Shown here: positions 1 to 8,496 of the stretch, piece by piece
How positions within the stretch are numbered: position 1 is the stretch's first letter
How the letters are laid out: each line of letters starts with the position of its first letter
Source: Streptomyces graminofaciens
Lineage (GTDB): Bacteria; Actinomycetota; Actinomycetes; Streptomycetales; Streptomycetaceae
Direction: 5' to 3'
DNA length: 64,000 nt
Assembly: GCF_030294945.1 (NCBI RefSeq)
Contig: NZ_AP018448.1
Span: 2,914,001-2,978,000 of the forward strand
Notes under the pieces: generated by a model
Seen by the model: the letters and a program-made list of their open reading frames with translations, nothing else
What the model was told of the DNA's origin: nothing
The model's database searches: none
Made by a program: the position numbers and the translations under genes

Positions 1-1175
1 TCCAGTGGCCCTGCCACAGCGGTACGAACCAGCAGTGGCGGCTCGTCCCGGTGTCGGTGTCCGGGACCGACAAGACCTTCAACCTGGTGTCCGTCGGCTC
101 CGGCAAGTGCGTCGCGCCGAGTGGCGGCTCCTCTGCCTCGAACACCAACCTGGTGCAGCTGCCGTGCGCTAGTGCCAACGGCAGGGTGTGGAGGCTGCCC
201 GGCTTCAGCGGTGGCGGCACCGCCCCGAAGACGTTCACCAACCCGCTCTCCCAGCGCGGCCCCGACCCCTGGCTCACGTACTACGACGGCTTCTACTACC
301 TCGCCACGACGACCTGGAACTCGACGGTCACCATGCGCAAGGCGAGCACGCTGGCCGGGCTCGCCACCGCCACCGACCAGGTGATCTTCAATCTGACCAG
401 GCCTAACGGGGCGGGCACGATGTGGGCCCCGGAGTTCCATCTGCTGGACGGCCCGAACGGCAAGCGGTGGTACTTCTACTACACGGCCGGCCGGGAGCCG
501 TACGACCTGGGCACCCAGCGGATCCACGTCCTGGAGAGCGCCGGACTCGACCCGATGGGCCCCTACGGCTTCAAGGCCGATCTGCTCGACCCGACCCAGG
601 ACAACACCTGGGAGCTGGACCCGAGCATCCTCCAACTGGACGGCAAGCTTTATCTGTTGGGCACGTTCTACAACGGCTCGCAGCCCATGTTCATCCGGCC
701 GCTGTCGAACCCGTGGACCGCGAGCGGCACCCGCCGGACCCTGTCCACGCCCACCTACAGCTGGGAGACCGTCGGCGGCGCGGTGAACGAGGGCGCCGAA
801 GTCCTTCAGCGGAACGGCAGGACGTTCATCATCTACTCCGCGAGCCACTGCTCCACGCCCGACTACAAGCTGGGCATGCTCACCTACAACGGCGGCGACC
901 CGCTCAACTCCGCCTCCTGGGTGAAGTCCCCGAACCCGGTCTTCCAGCGGTCCAACGCCAACGGGGTGTACGGCCCGGGCCACAACGGCTTCTTCAAGTC
1001 GCCGGACGGGACCGAGGACTGGATGGTCTACCACGCCAACAGCTCCGCGAGCGGCGGCTGCGACATGAACCGGTCCACCAGGGCACAGAAGTTCACGTGG
1101 AACGCCGACGGCACACCGAACTTCGGTACGCCGGTGGGTCTCGGCGTGACTCTGACCGCGCCGTCGGGCGAATAG
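1..1175 (+). CDS. Ricin-type lectin / GH43 glycoside hydrolase (5' partial)
   Basis: The reading frame is open from base 3, so the gene begins before the window. The first residues (QWPCHSGTNQQWRLVPV) and the following NLVSVGSGKCVAPSGG and GRVWRLPG carry the QxW signature of a ricin B-type beta-trefoil carbohydrate-binding domain. A five-bladed propeller of GH43 type follows: RGPDPWL supplies the general-base Asp, WAPEFH is typical of the family, WELDPSI holds the pKa-tuning Asp and VNEGAEVL the general-acid Glu. The likely product is a secreted exo-acting arabinofuranosidase or related enzyme on plant cell-wall polysaccharide; the substrate cannot be fixed from sequence. The signal peptide would lie upstream of the window. 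It stands apart from the pectin operon at 52685-59094. Confidence 0.85.
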   Translation, partial: QWPCHSGTNQQWRLVPVSVSGTDKTFNLVSVGSGKCVAPSGGSSASNTNLVQLPCASANGRVWRLPGFSGGGTAPKTFTNPLSQRGPDPWLTYYDGFYYLATTTWNSTVTMRKASTLAGLATATDQVIFNLTRPNGAGTMWAPEFHLLDGPNGKRWYFYYTAGREPYDLGTQRIHVLESAGLDPMGPYGFKADLLDPTQDNTWELDPSILQLDGKLYLLGTFYNGSQPMFIRPLSNPWTASGTRRTLSTPTYSWETVGGAVNEGAEVLQRNGRTFIIYSASHCSTPDYKLGMLTYNGGDPLNSASWVKSPNPVFQRSNANGVYGPGHNGFFKSPDGTEDWMVYHANSSASGGCDMNRSTRAQKFTWNADGTPNFGTPVGLGVTLTAPSGE

Positions 1176-1243
1176 ACAGCACATGAGCGGGGGCCCGGCG
1201 AACACCGCCGGGCCCTCCCGTCTCCTACCGAAAGGCCGGCCGT

Positions 1244-2155
1244 CTACTCCGGCGGAGTCGGCGTGTCGTGTGTGCGGTACATGGCCTGTACGTCCAGCTC
1301 CAACTGGACCGTCGGGCCGACCACCGCGATACCGCGGGCCAGCATGGACCGCCAGTTGAGCGTGTAGTCCTCGCGGTGCAGCTCGGCCTTGGCCAGGGCC
1401 GCGCAGCGCAGTTCCTCGCCGTAGCCGCCGTTGACCGTGCCCAGGTACGTCGTGTCCAGCGACACCGACCGGCTCACCCCGTGCATGGTCAGACTGCCGA
1501 GCAGCGTCCACTTGCTGCCGCCCCGGTACGCGAAGCGCTGGCTGGTGAACTCGATGTACGGGAAGCGTTCGACGTCGAGGAAGTCGGCGGACCGCAGGTG
1601 GGTGTCGCGGGTGTTGTTGCCCGTGTTGATGCTGGACGCGTCGATGCGCACATGGACCCGGGACTGGGACATGTCCGGGGCGACCTGCAGGCCGCCCTGG
1701 AAGCTCTCGAAGCGGCCGTGCACATGGGCCATGCCGACGTGCTTGGCGATGAATCGGATGGCGGTGTGCGGCGGGTCGAAGAGCCAGGTCCCGGCGACGG
1801 GAAGTTCCATGGCGCGGGCCGACTGGAGCCAGACACGCTCCGGAGCCAGTGCGCCGTCCGCGACGACCTCGACGGTCTCGCGGTGCGGCTCCAGCCCCTC
1901 GGCCATGATCAGCACGCTGTAGGTGCCCGGCGGCAGCACGGCCGTGAAGTAGCCGTACGGGTCCGTGGTGCCGCGTGCCGCGACCCGATGGCTGCGCAGT
2001 TCCGTCACCGTCACATCGGCCGAGCCCATGGGCTGGTTCACGGGGTCCAGCACCTCCCGGACGACGACACCGGCGCCGTCCGGCACCGGGAACGCGAGGC
2101 CCGCGGCACCTCCGGAGGCAGTCCTGAATCGCCGCCGGAGCAGTCCGAGGGGCAT
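1244..2155 (-). CDS. YceI family protein with N-terminal carboxypeptidase-regulatory-like domain
   Basis: 303 aa from the ATG at 2155, preceded by GGAAGGTGA; an in-frame start at 2263 would add 36 residues of low-complexity sequence and is less likely. Residues about 25-105 form a CarboxypepD_reg/Ig-like fold (VVREVLDPVNQPMGSADVTV, DPYGYFTAVLPPGTYSV). The C-terminal part, from PVAGTWLFDPPHTAIRFIAK, is a YceI lipocalin-like barrel that in known members binds isoprenoid or amphiphilic ligands. There is no obvious signal peptide. This fused arrangement is common in actinomycetes; the ligand and the role are unknown. The gene faces the GH43 gene and lies just downstream of the hydroxyquinol operon on the same strand, separated by 82 bp, so read-through is possible. 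Confidence 0.85.
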   Translation of the reverse strand: MPLGLLRRRFRTASGGAAGLAFPVPDGAGVVVREVLDPVNQPMGSADVTVTELRSHRVAARGTTDPYGYFTAVLPPGTYSVLIMAEGLEPHRETVEVVADGALAPERVWLQSARAMELPVAGTWLFDPPHTAIRFIAKHVGMAHVHGRFESFQGGLQVAPDMSQSRVHVRIDASSINTGNNTRDTHLRSADFLDVERFPYIEFTSQRFAYRGGSKWTLLGSLTMHGVSRSVSLDTTYLGTVNGGYGEELRCAALAKAELHREDYTLNWRSMLARGIAVVGPTVQLELDVQAMYRTHDTPTPPE

Positions 2156-2237
2156 GGTGTTCACCTTCCAGTTTTCTGTCGATCGGTCTTGAACTCCCTG
2201 CCGACAAGGAGCGGTTGACCCGGTCCCGGGAGAGAGG

Positions 2238-3308
2238 TCAGGGCGTCGGCGGTGGCCAGTCACCCGCGTACGCCGCCCTCAGCACGCCCAGGACGCCCGC
2301 CGCGTCGACCTGCCGGGGATTGGCGTACGGCTGCCCGGTCGCCGCGTCCGCCGCCACCGCCAAATCGGCCTCGCCCAGGCCGAGTTCGGCGAGCGAGCGG
2401 GGAGCGCCGAGCCGGCCGGCGAGTTCCCGGAGGGCGCGCGGGGCGTCGTCGGTGTCCAGGGCGCGGCCCAGTGCGGCGAGGGCCTCGGGCGCGGCGGGGG
2501 CGTTGTGGGCGAGGACGTACGGCAGGACGACCGTGTGGGTCTCGGCGTGCGGCAGACCGAAGGTGCCGCCGAGGACATGGCACAGCTTGTGGTGCAGGCC
2601 CATGGTGGTCGCGCCGAGCGTGGTGCCGCAGAGCCAGGCGCCGTAGAGGGCGCGGCCTCGGGCGTCCAGGTCCCCGGGGTCGGCCGCGAGCGCGGGCAGG
2701 GCGCCCGCCATGGCCCGGACGCCCTCCTCGGCCATCAGCGACACCAGTGGTGTGGCGTCCGGCGCGTAGAGGGCCTCGGCCGCGTGGGCGATCGCGTTGA
2801 CGCCGCTGGTCACGGACAGAGCGACCGGGAGCGAGAGGGTCAGCTCGGGGTCGTAGACGACGCTGCGCGGGAGGACGGCCGGATCGCGGCCGGTGCGCTT
2901 GGCGCCGTGCTCGGTGAGGCCCCAGACGGGGGTCATCTCGGAGCCGGAGTACGTCGACGGCACCGCGACCAGCGGCAGGCCGGTTCGCCGCGCGATGATC
3001 TTGCCGAGGCCGATCGCGGAGCCGCCGCCGACGGCCACGCATCCGTCGGCGCCCACCGCGCGCACCACCTCCACCGCCCGGTCGGCGACCTCGGCGGGCA
3101 CATGTTGGCGGGCCTCGGCGTGCAGCCCGGCGCACACGTCGCCCAGGGCGTCCGCGACGGCTCGGCCGGTCTCGGCGCCGCGCGGCCCGCAGACAACCAG
3201 CACCCGCCGCAGGCCCAGCAGTTCGGCCTCGCCCGCGATGGCGGTGGTCGAGGCGCCGGGGCGCATGACGACCCGCATGGGGCGTGTCTCGTGGACGAAC
3301 TCTCTCAC
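2238..3308 (-). CDS. Maleylacetate reductase (iron-type alcohol dehydrogenase family)
   Basis: 356 aa from a GTG at 3308 that overlaps the TGA of the upstream dioxygenase (GTGA), which argues for translational coupling. The protein opens MREFVHETRPMRVV and has the NAD(P) loop (GGGSAIGLGK) and conserved VPSTYSGSEMTPVWG, both seen in maleylacetate reductases. The metal-site motif of the family appears as MGLHHKLCHVLGG with a later HAETHT. It would reduce maleylacetate to 3-oxoadipate, the last dedicated step of the hydroxyquinol pathway before the beta-ketoadipate route. An adjacent ring-cleavage dioxygenase and hydroxylase support this over a generic Fe-ADH. Confidence 0.88.
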   Translation of the reverse strand: MREFVHETRPMRVVMRPGASTTAIAGEAELLGLRRVLVVCGPRGAETGRAVADALGDVCAGLHAEARQHVPAEVADRAVEVVRAVGADGCVAVGGGSAIGLGKIIARRTGLPLVAVPSTYSGSEMTPVWGLTEHGAKRTGRDPAVLPRSVVYDPELTLSLPVALSVTSGVNAIAHAAEALYAPDATPLVSLMAEEGVRAMAGALPALAADPGDLDARGRALYGAWLCGTTLGATTMGLHHKLCHVLGGTFGLPHAETHTVVLPYVLAHNAPAAPEALAALGRALDTDDAPRALRELAGRLGAPRSLAELGLGEADLAVAADAATGQPYANPRQVDAAGVLGVLRAAYAGDWPPPTP

Positions 3309-4186
3309 GGCTGCTCCGCGTCGAGGTCGAGCACGAGGTCGAAGCGCGCGTGCCGGAACGGGTTCGTGATGTCGAACTCCGCCGCCAGGGACGGGTCGTC
3401 GGTGACGGCGAAGTTCTTGACGAGGCTCTCCTTGACGGCGAACACCGCGTCGGAGTCGAGATGGTCGCTGCCCGCCACGAAGATGTGCGTGGTGACCGGC
3501 GTGTGCCCCTCGGCTGAGGCGATGAAGTGGATGTGGGCCGGGCGGTAGGGGTGTCGGCCCGTGGCCTCGAGCAGGTCGCCCACCGGCCCGTCCGTGGGGA
3601 TCGGGTACGGGCTCGGCACACACGTACGGAACCAGAAGCGGCCCTCGCCGTCCGCCGTGAACAGCCCCCGGCCGTTGCCCGCGGGCTGGATGTCCGGCTG
3701 CTGCACGTCGTAGAACCCCTCGGGGTTCGCCTGCCAGACGTCGAGGGCCGCGCCGGGCAGCGGGGTGCCGTCCCGGGACAGCACACGCCCGCTGACCACG
3801 CACGGCTCGCCGTCGCCGACCAGGTCGATGTTGGCGCCGAGCGCGCGGACCGGTGACTCGGTCATGTGGAACGGACCGAGCACGGTCGACTCCGTCACCT
3901 CGTCCGCCGTGCCCCGGTCGCTGTTGATCGTCTCCACGAGCATCGAGACACCGAGCACGTCCGACAGGAGGACGAACTCCTGCCGGGTGTCCGTGCAGGC
4001 CCGCCCGGTCGCCGTCAGGAAGTAGATCGCCCGCTCCCACTCGGCCATCGTCGGCTCGGTGTCCCGGACGAAGGCATGCAGATGCCGGGTGAGGGAGGCG
4101 AGCAGCTCGCGCAGCCGGGCGTCGGACGTGCCGTCGAAGCTGTCGACGACCGCCTCGGTGAGGCGGGTGGTGAATTCGGTGGTCAC
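3305..4186 (-). CDS. Hydroxyquinol 1,2-dioxygenase (intradiol, non-heme iron)
   Basis: 293 aa from a GTG at 4186 with GGAAGGAC upstream. The N-terminal helical dimerisation domain (residues about 1-100) is followed by the intradiol catalytic domain: VTESTVLGPFH, ALDVWQANPEGFYDVQ with the first iron Tyr, PYPIP with the second Tyr, and RPAHIHF with both His ligands. The ending and spacing fit hydroxyquinol rather than catechol dioxygenases. It would cleave 1,2,4-trihydroxybenzene between C1 and C2 to maleylacetate. It is the middle gene of the three-gene catabolic operon, coupled to the reductase by a GTGA overlap. A 12-bp tandem repeat lies directly upstream. Confidence 0.9.
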   Translation of the reverse strand: MTTEFTTRLTEAVVDSFDGTSDARLRELLASLTRHLHAFVRDTEPTMAEWERAIYFLTATGRACTDTRQEFVLLSDVLGVSMLVETINSDRGTADEVTESTVLGPFHMTESPVRALGANIDLVGDGEPCVVSGRVLSRDGTPLPGAALDVWQANPEGFYDVQQPDIQPAGNGRGLFTADGEGRFWFRTCVPSPYPIPTDGPVGDLLEATGRHPYRPAHIHFIASAEGHTPVTTHIFVAGSDHLDSDAVFAVKESLVKNFAVTDDPSLAAEFDITNPFRHARFDLVLDLDAEQP

Positions 4187-4208
4187 GTCCGGGAGTCCTT
4201 CCGGTCCG

Positions 4209-4240
4209 TCATGCCCTCAGTCATGCCCTCAGTCATGCCC
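4209..4240. repeat. Short tandem repeat (12-bp unit, about 2.7 copies)
   Basis: TCATGCCCTCAG is repeated twice and followed by a third partial copy TCATGCCC. The array spans the 3' end of the monooxygenase gene, including its stop codon, and the short spacer before the dioxygenase gene. It looks like a local duplication that lengthened the gap between two coupled operon genes. Confidence 0.7.
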
Positions 4241-5995
4241 GAGGATCCGTCGTACCGCCTCGGTCAGCAACCGCTCGGCGTCCTCGCCCGACGCCGCGGC
4301 CGTCGCGTGCCGGAAGGCCACATACCCGTCCGGCCGTACGAGCAGCGCTCCCCCGTCGGCCACCTCGCTGAGCCGCGCCCAGTCACCGTACGGGTCCTCG
4401 TACTGCTGCCCGGGCCCGATGACGACCGTGGCGATCTCCAGGTCCTGTGCCCCGGCGGCGCTCACCCAGTTCGCGCCGCCGATGCCGGTCACGAGCGTGA
4501 AGCGGCCCCGGCCGACGGTGTCGAGCGTGGACAGGGTGCGGGTGCCGGCGGTGATCCAGGCGTGCGGGAGCTTGGCGCCGGGGCGGGTGGTCGGCTGGTG
4601 GTACAGCTCGGGGTCGCGGTCGAAGCCGGGGTCGTCGGTGCCGTCGGGGACGACCGCAGCAGAGCCTTCTGCGGGATACCGCTGGTTGAGGTCGACGCCG
4701 TGCGCGTTGAACTCGTACACCTTGAACGCGATCGCCTCGCGCAGCTGCGCCCGCTGCTTCCGGGCCGCCTCGGTGTCGTCCTTGCGGGCGGCGATGTTGG
4801 CCCACAGCTGCTCGGGGGTCTGCGGGGAAAGGCCGTCGAGCGCCTCGAAGATCGGGGCGGTCTCGCCGATGGACTTGTTGGCGCGGGTGACGATCTGCTT
4901 GCCGATCGGGGCGCGTTCGGCGGTATAGGTGTCCAGGAGCTTCGGGGACGCGGTGCCGTCGAGGACGAGCTTGAGCTTCCAGGCCAGGTTGTAGGCGTCC
5001 TGGATGGAGGTGTTGGAGCCGAGGCCGTTGGACGGCGGGTGACGGTGTGTGGCGTCACCCGCGCAGAAGACGCGGCCGGCCGAGTAGGTCTCCGCGTACA
5101 TCTCGTTGACGGTCCACGCCGAGGACGACTTGATGGTCACCGGGATCTCGTCGTCGCCGACCAGCTGGCGGACGACGGACTCGGCGTACTCGGTGGTCAG
5201 GTCGGGTGCGCCCGCGGTGACGTCGTACCCCCAGACGACCATCCACTCGTTCCAGGGCCGGACGCAGCGCACCAGGCCCGCGCCGATGCCGCCGACGGTG
5301 GCGCCGGGAGCGAGCACCCAGTAGAGGGTGGACGGACGGTGGGCGGTGTACTTGGTCAGATCGGCGTCGAAGACGATGTTGATGCTGCCGGCCACGCCCA
5401 TCTGGCCGCCCATGGGCAGCCCGGCGTCCTCGGCGACCTGCGAGCGGCCTCCGTCGGCACCGATCAGGTACTTGGCGCGGATGGTGTACTCGTCGCCGCG
5501 CAGCCGGTCCTCGACGGTGACCGTCACTCCGTCGGCGTCCTGGACGAAGGACTTGTAGACCGTGCTGAAGCGCAGATTCGTGCCGCGCGCGACCGCCGCG
5601 TCGACGAGCACGGGCTCCATGAGGTGCTGGGGCATGTCGCACATGCGAGTGGGGCTGGCGAGTTCGTGCGCCGCCTGGACGAGGGGGTCGTTGCCCCAGG
5701 AGCGGACGCGTCCGAGCTCTTCACCGGCGAGGCTGGTGCAGAAGGTCGTGTCGCCCATCAGCCGCTGCGGTGTGGCCTTGGCGACGACCTCCTCCTCGAC
5801 CCCGAGGTCGCGCAGCACCTCCATGGTGCGCTGGTTGGTGATGTGCGCCCGGGGCGTGTCGGCGAGGCTCGCGTAGCGGGTGACGACGATGTTCGGTACG
5901 CCGTAGGTGCTGAGGGCGAGCGCGGCGGAGGCGCCGGCGGGGCCACTGCCGACGATCAGCACGTCGGTCACTGCATCGGGCTCGACGGTGTGCAC
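4229..5995 (-). CDS. FAD-dependent aromatic (phenol/resorcinol-type) monooxygenase
   Basis: 588 aa from the GTG at 5995 (CTGGAG upstream); an ATG at 6139 would add 48 unlike residues. Features of class A flavoprotein hydroxylases are clear: VLIVGSGPAGASAALAL near the N-terminus, the middle YLIGADGGRS (DG motif), and RVFCAGDATHRHPPSNGLGSN (GD motif). A thioredoxin-like C-terminal domain completes a TfdB/phenol 2-monooxygenase architecture. Given the downstream hydroxyquinol dioxygenase and maleylacetate reductase, a likely substrate is resorcinol or another phenol converted to hydroxyquinol. It is the first gene of the operon and is divergent from the AcoR-like regulator. Confidence 0.87.
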   Translation of the reverse strand: MHTVEPDAVTDVLIVGSGPAGASAALALSTYGVPNIVVTRYASLADTPRAHITNQRTMEVLRDLGVEEEVVAKATPQRLMGDTTFCTSLAGEELGRVRSWGNDPLVQAAHELASPTRMCDMPQHLMEPVLVDAAVARGTNLRFSTVYKSFVQDADGVTVTVEDRLRGDEYTIRAKYLIGADGGRSQVAEDAGLPMGGQMGVAGSINIVFDADLTKYTAHRPSTLYWVLAPGATVGGIGAGLVRCVRPWNEWMVVWGYDVTAGAPDLTTEYAESVVRQLVGDDEIPVTIKSSSAWTVNEMYAETYSAGRVFCAGDATHRHPPSNGLGSNTSIQDAYNLAWKLKLVLDGTASPKLLDTYTAERAPIGKQIVTRANKSIGETAPIFEALDGLSPQTPEQLWANIAARKDDTEAARKQRAQLREAIAFKVYEFNAHGVDLNQRYPAEGSAAVVPDGTDDPGFDRDPELYHQPTTRPGAKLPHAWITAGTRTLSTLDTVGRGRFTLVTGIGGANWVSAAGAQDLEIATVVIGPGQQYEDPYGDWARLSEVADGGALLVRPDGYVAFRHATAAASGEDAERLLTEAVRRILGHD

Positions 5996-6065
5996 GGGGA
6001 ACGCTCCAGGGAATGAGAACAGGCACCGACCGCCAAGATCATGGACGGGGGTGCGGGAGCGTGGG

Positions 6066-6082
6066 TGTCTCAATATGAGACA
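6066..6082. promoter_or_regulatory. Perfect 17-bp palindrome, candidate operator
   Basis: TGTCTC-AATAT-GAGACA lies in the 237-bp divergent region between the monooxygenase (start 5995, minus) and the regulator (start 6233, plus). Six-base arms are exact inverted repeats around an AT-rich 5-bp spacer in otherwise GC-rich DNA. A dimeric Fis-type HTH, as in the neighbouring AcoR-like regulator, would be expected to bind such a site. The assignment to that protein is inference. Confidence 0.55.
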
Positions 6083-6232
6083 GTGCGCGCGACTTGTCGT
6101 ACGGGACCGGGATACGGGGCTGGGGCCGCACGCGTTCAAGAAGCGCGGGCACCGGACCCGTCACGGGGCGGAACCGGGATAACCGGGGCGGTTGTTGCTC
6201 ATTCAACCGCGCCCGGTACGGTCAGTGGTGTC

Positions 6233-8239
6233 GTGACCACCGCAGAGCACCTCCCCGCACACCCCGCCCCGGCTTCGCTGCGCAGGGCCCGTGCGCTGTT
6301 CCTGGAGGGACGACGGCTGCCGGACGACGTGCCGGAGGAAGTCCTCGCCGCGTGGAAGCGTGCCCGGTTCTTCGGCGTACGACACGACCTGCCGGACACG
6401 GCCCCGGACGCGCCTCGCCCCGCCGTACGACCCACCGAACCCGCCCTGCTGACCGCTGCCCGGCCGGTGCTCGAACGGCTCGCCCCGGCGCTCGGCACCG
6501 GTCAGGCGGCGCTCGTGCTGACCGATGAGCGGCTACGGGTGCTGTGGGCGACCGGGTGCTCGCCGGGCGACCCGTGCCGCGATGACCTCTCCGAGCAGGT
6601 GGTCGGTCACAACAGCGCGGCCCTGGCGCTGCGGATCCGCCGCCGTGCCGAGGTGCACGGGCCCGAGCACTTCCTCGATCTGTGGCAGGACGTGTCCGCG
6701 GTCAGCGTGCCGGTCCTCGCACCGGAGACGGGGCGGATCCTGGGTACGGTCACGGTCGCCGCCGGGCTCTGCGCCGAGCGCGGACCCCACCCGTGGGCCT
6801 CGCTCGCCGAAGCCGCCGCCGGCGCCGTCGAGGCGGAACTCCGGGCACGGTCGCAGACGTCGGAACGGGTGCTGCTGGACGCGTATCTACGGGCCGCACG
6901 CGACCAGGACCGAGCGGTCGTCGCCCTCGACGGACGCAACCGTCTGGTGAGCGAGGCCGCGGGGCGGCTGTTGTCACCGGAGGGGCTGGAGGCGTTGGAG
7001 CGCAGCACGGTGGCGCTGCTGCGGGACTCGGGCGCGCAAGGGGTGCGGTGGGAGGCCGGGGGCGTCCCGGGTACGGCCACGGGGGTCGACGATCTCCCGG
7101 ATCCGGAGGCCGGGGGTCTCGCGGGTACGGCCACGCGGGCCGGGACCGATCCGCGTGCGGCCACGCAGGCCGGGACCGAGTCGCGTGCGGCCACGCAGGC
7201 CGGGGCCGAGTTCCCTGCGGGCAGGGAGGCCGAGGCCCGGTCGCGTACAGCCATGGAGGCCGAGGGCCTGTCGGGCGCGGCGACGGCCGCCGAGCCCGCT
7301 GCCGTACCCGGGACGTGCTCAGGGTCGTACCGCATCCGGCTCCCGGACGGTGTGCGGTGTTCGGCGACGGTCACGCCCGTACCGCACCGGGGCTCGGTCA
7401 TCGGTGCGGTGGCCGTGCTGGAGCCGCTGGGGCCGGTGGACTCGGCACCGGCCCGGCAGGGTGTCGTGGCACTGGCCGGGCGGTCGGTGCCGTGGCGGCA
7501 CGCGGTCGATCGTGCGACGGAGCTGGCCGGGTCGCCGGAGCCGCTGCTGCTCGTCGGGGAACGCGGCAGCGGTAAGACCGTTCTCGCGCACGAACTGGCC
7601 ACCGATCCGCTGGTCGTGGACGCGGCGGAAGGCGGACTCGGCTCCACGCTCGACGCGCTGTCGAACGGTCACGCCCTGCTCATCCGCCATGTCGAGCGGC
7701 TCGCCCAGCCGGACACGGCGGCCCTCAACTCGCTCCTCGACACACGTCCGGGCGCGCCCCTGCTGGTCACCTACACCCCCGGCGCGTCGCCGGGCCCATG
7801 CCTCCAACGGCTGCTCGACACCCTCGCCGCACGTTCGGTCACTCTCCCGGCGCTGCGCGAACGGCCGGAGGACATCCGGGAGTTGCTCGACGCCCTGGCA
7901 CCCCGGCCCGCGCCGGGACGGCCGCCGCTCGCCTGGACGCTGGACGCGCTGCGCGCCCTGGAGCAGCATCCATGGCCGGGCAATGTCACCGAACTCGCCC
8001 ATGTCGTACGGGCGTTGGCCGAGCAGCGCCGGGCGACGGGTCCTGTCCGGCGGGCCGAGCTGCCGGACCCCGTACGCGAAGGGCCCGCGAGCCGCCGCCT
8101 CAGCCCGATGGAGCACGCCGAGCGCGCCGCCATCCTGGAGGCCCTGCGCCGGCACGGCGGCAACAAGGCCCGCGCGGCGGCGGCTTTGGGCATCGCCCGC
8201 GCCACGCTCTACCGGAAACTGCGGGGATACCGCGGCTGA
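6233..8239 (+). CDS. AcoR-like GAF/AAA/Fis-HTH transcriptional regulator
   Basis: 668 aa from the GTG at 6233. Residues about 75-215 are GAF-like (VLTDERLRVLWATG, VVGHNSAALAL, VSVPVLAPETGRILG). A variable linker with degenerate 10-residue repeats (RAATQAGTES type) follows. The C-terminal half is a reduced sigma54-activator AAA domain: Walker A LLVGERGSGKT, LPALRERPEDIRELL and HPWPGNVTEL, but the GAFTGA loop that contacts sigma54 is absent. The end (AILEALRRHGGNKARAAAALGI) is a Fis-type HTH. Such proteins act with sigma70-type polymerase in actinobacteria, which lack sigma54. Divergent placement suggests it controls the hydroxyquinol operon, with a phenolic effector sensed by the GAF part. Confidence 0.82.
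   Translation: MTTAEHLPAHPAPASLRRARALFLEGRRLPDDVPEEVLAAWKRARFFGVRHDLPDTAPDAPRPAVRPTEPALLTAARPVLERLAPALGTGQAALVLTDERLRVLWATGCSPGDPCRDDLSEQVVGHNSAALALRIRRRAEVHGPEHFLDLWQDVSAVSVPVLAPETGRILGTVTVAAGLCAERGPHPWASLAEAAAGAVEAELRARSQTSERVLLDAYLRAARDQDRAVVALDGRNRLVSEAAGRLLSPEGLEALERSTVALLRDSGAQGVRWEAGGVPGTATGVDDLPDPEAGGLAGTATRAGTDPRAATQAGTESRAATQAGAEFPAGREAEARSRTAMEAEGLSGAATAAEPAAVPGTCSGSYRIRLPDGVRCSATVTPVPHRGSVIGAVAVLEPLGPVDSAPARQGVVALAGRSVPWRHAVDRATELAGSPEPLLLVGERGSGKTVLAHELATDPLVVDAAEGGLGSTLDALSNGHALLIRHVERLAQPDTAALNSLLDTRPGAPLLVTYTPGASPGPCLQRLLDTLAARSVTLPALRERPEDIRELLDALAPRPAPGRPPLAWTLDALRALEQHPWPGNVTELAHVVRALAEQRRATGPVRRAELPDPVREGPASRRLSPMEHAERAAILEALRRHGGNKARAAAALGIARATLYRKLRGYRG
7118..7290 (+). 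repeat. Intragenic degenerate 30-bp repeats in the regulator linker
   Basis: About five copies of a 30-bp unit (GTGCGGCCACGCAGGCCGGG plus ten more bases, with divergence) encode 10-residue Ala/Thr/Glu-rich repeats between the sensory and ATPase parts of the AcoR-like regulator. The copy number may vary between strains and would change only linker length, because the unit keeps the frame. Confidence 0.6.
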
Positions 8240-8360
8240 CATCCACCGGAAACAACGGCTGTCTCCTGTGCGCGAAAAACCTCTTTCCCGTGATGGGAAG
8301 AAAAAGTTCCAGTTCGGAAGTCGACGAGGAAAGATTTCACGCCAATTACCCGGACAACGC

Positions 8361-8389
8361 TTGACAGCACATCGCGTGGCCGGATGTTT
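8361..8389 (+). promoter_or_regulatory. Possible promoter of the LuxR-type gene
   Basis: TTGACA at 8361-8366 and ATGTTT at 8384-8389 are spaced 17 bp in a locally AT-rich leader, about 110 bp before the GTG start at 8497. The -35 is consensus and the -10 is weak. Confidence 0.3.
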
Positions 8390-8496
8390 TCGATTCGACG
8401 TGATTCCTTCGCTCAGCAGTGGGCAGCGTGCTACAAGATTCAAGTAGCGAATCGAGTCATCCGCCGAGGCTTCTCCACCCCACGCACGGAGCAGTA

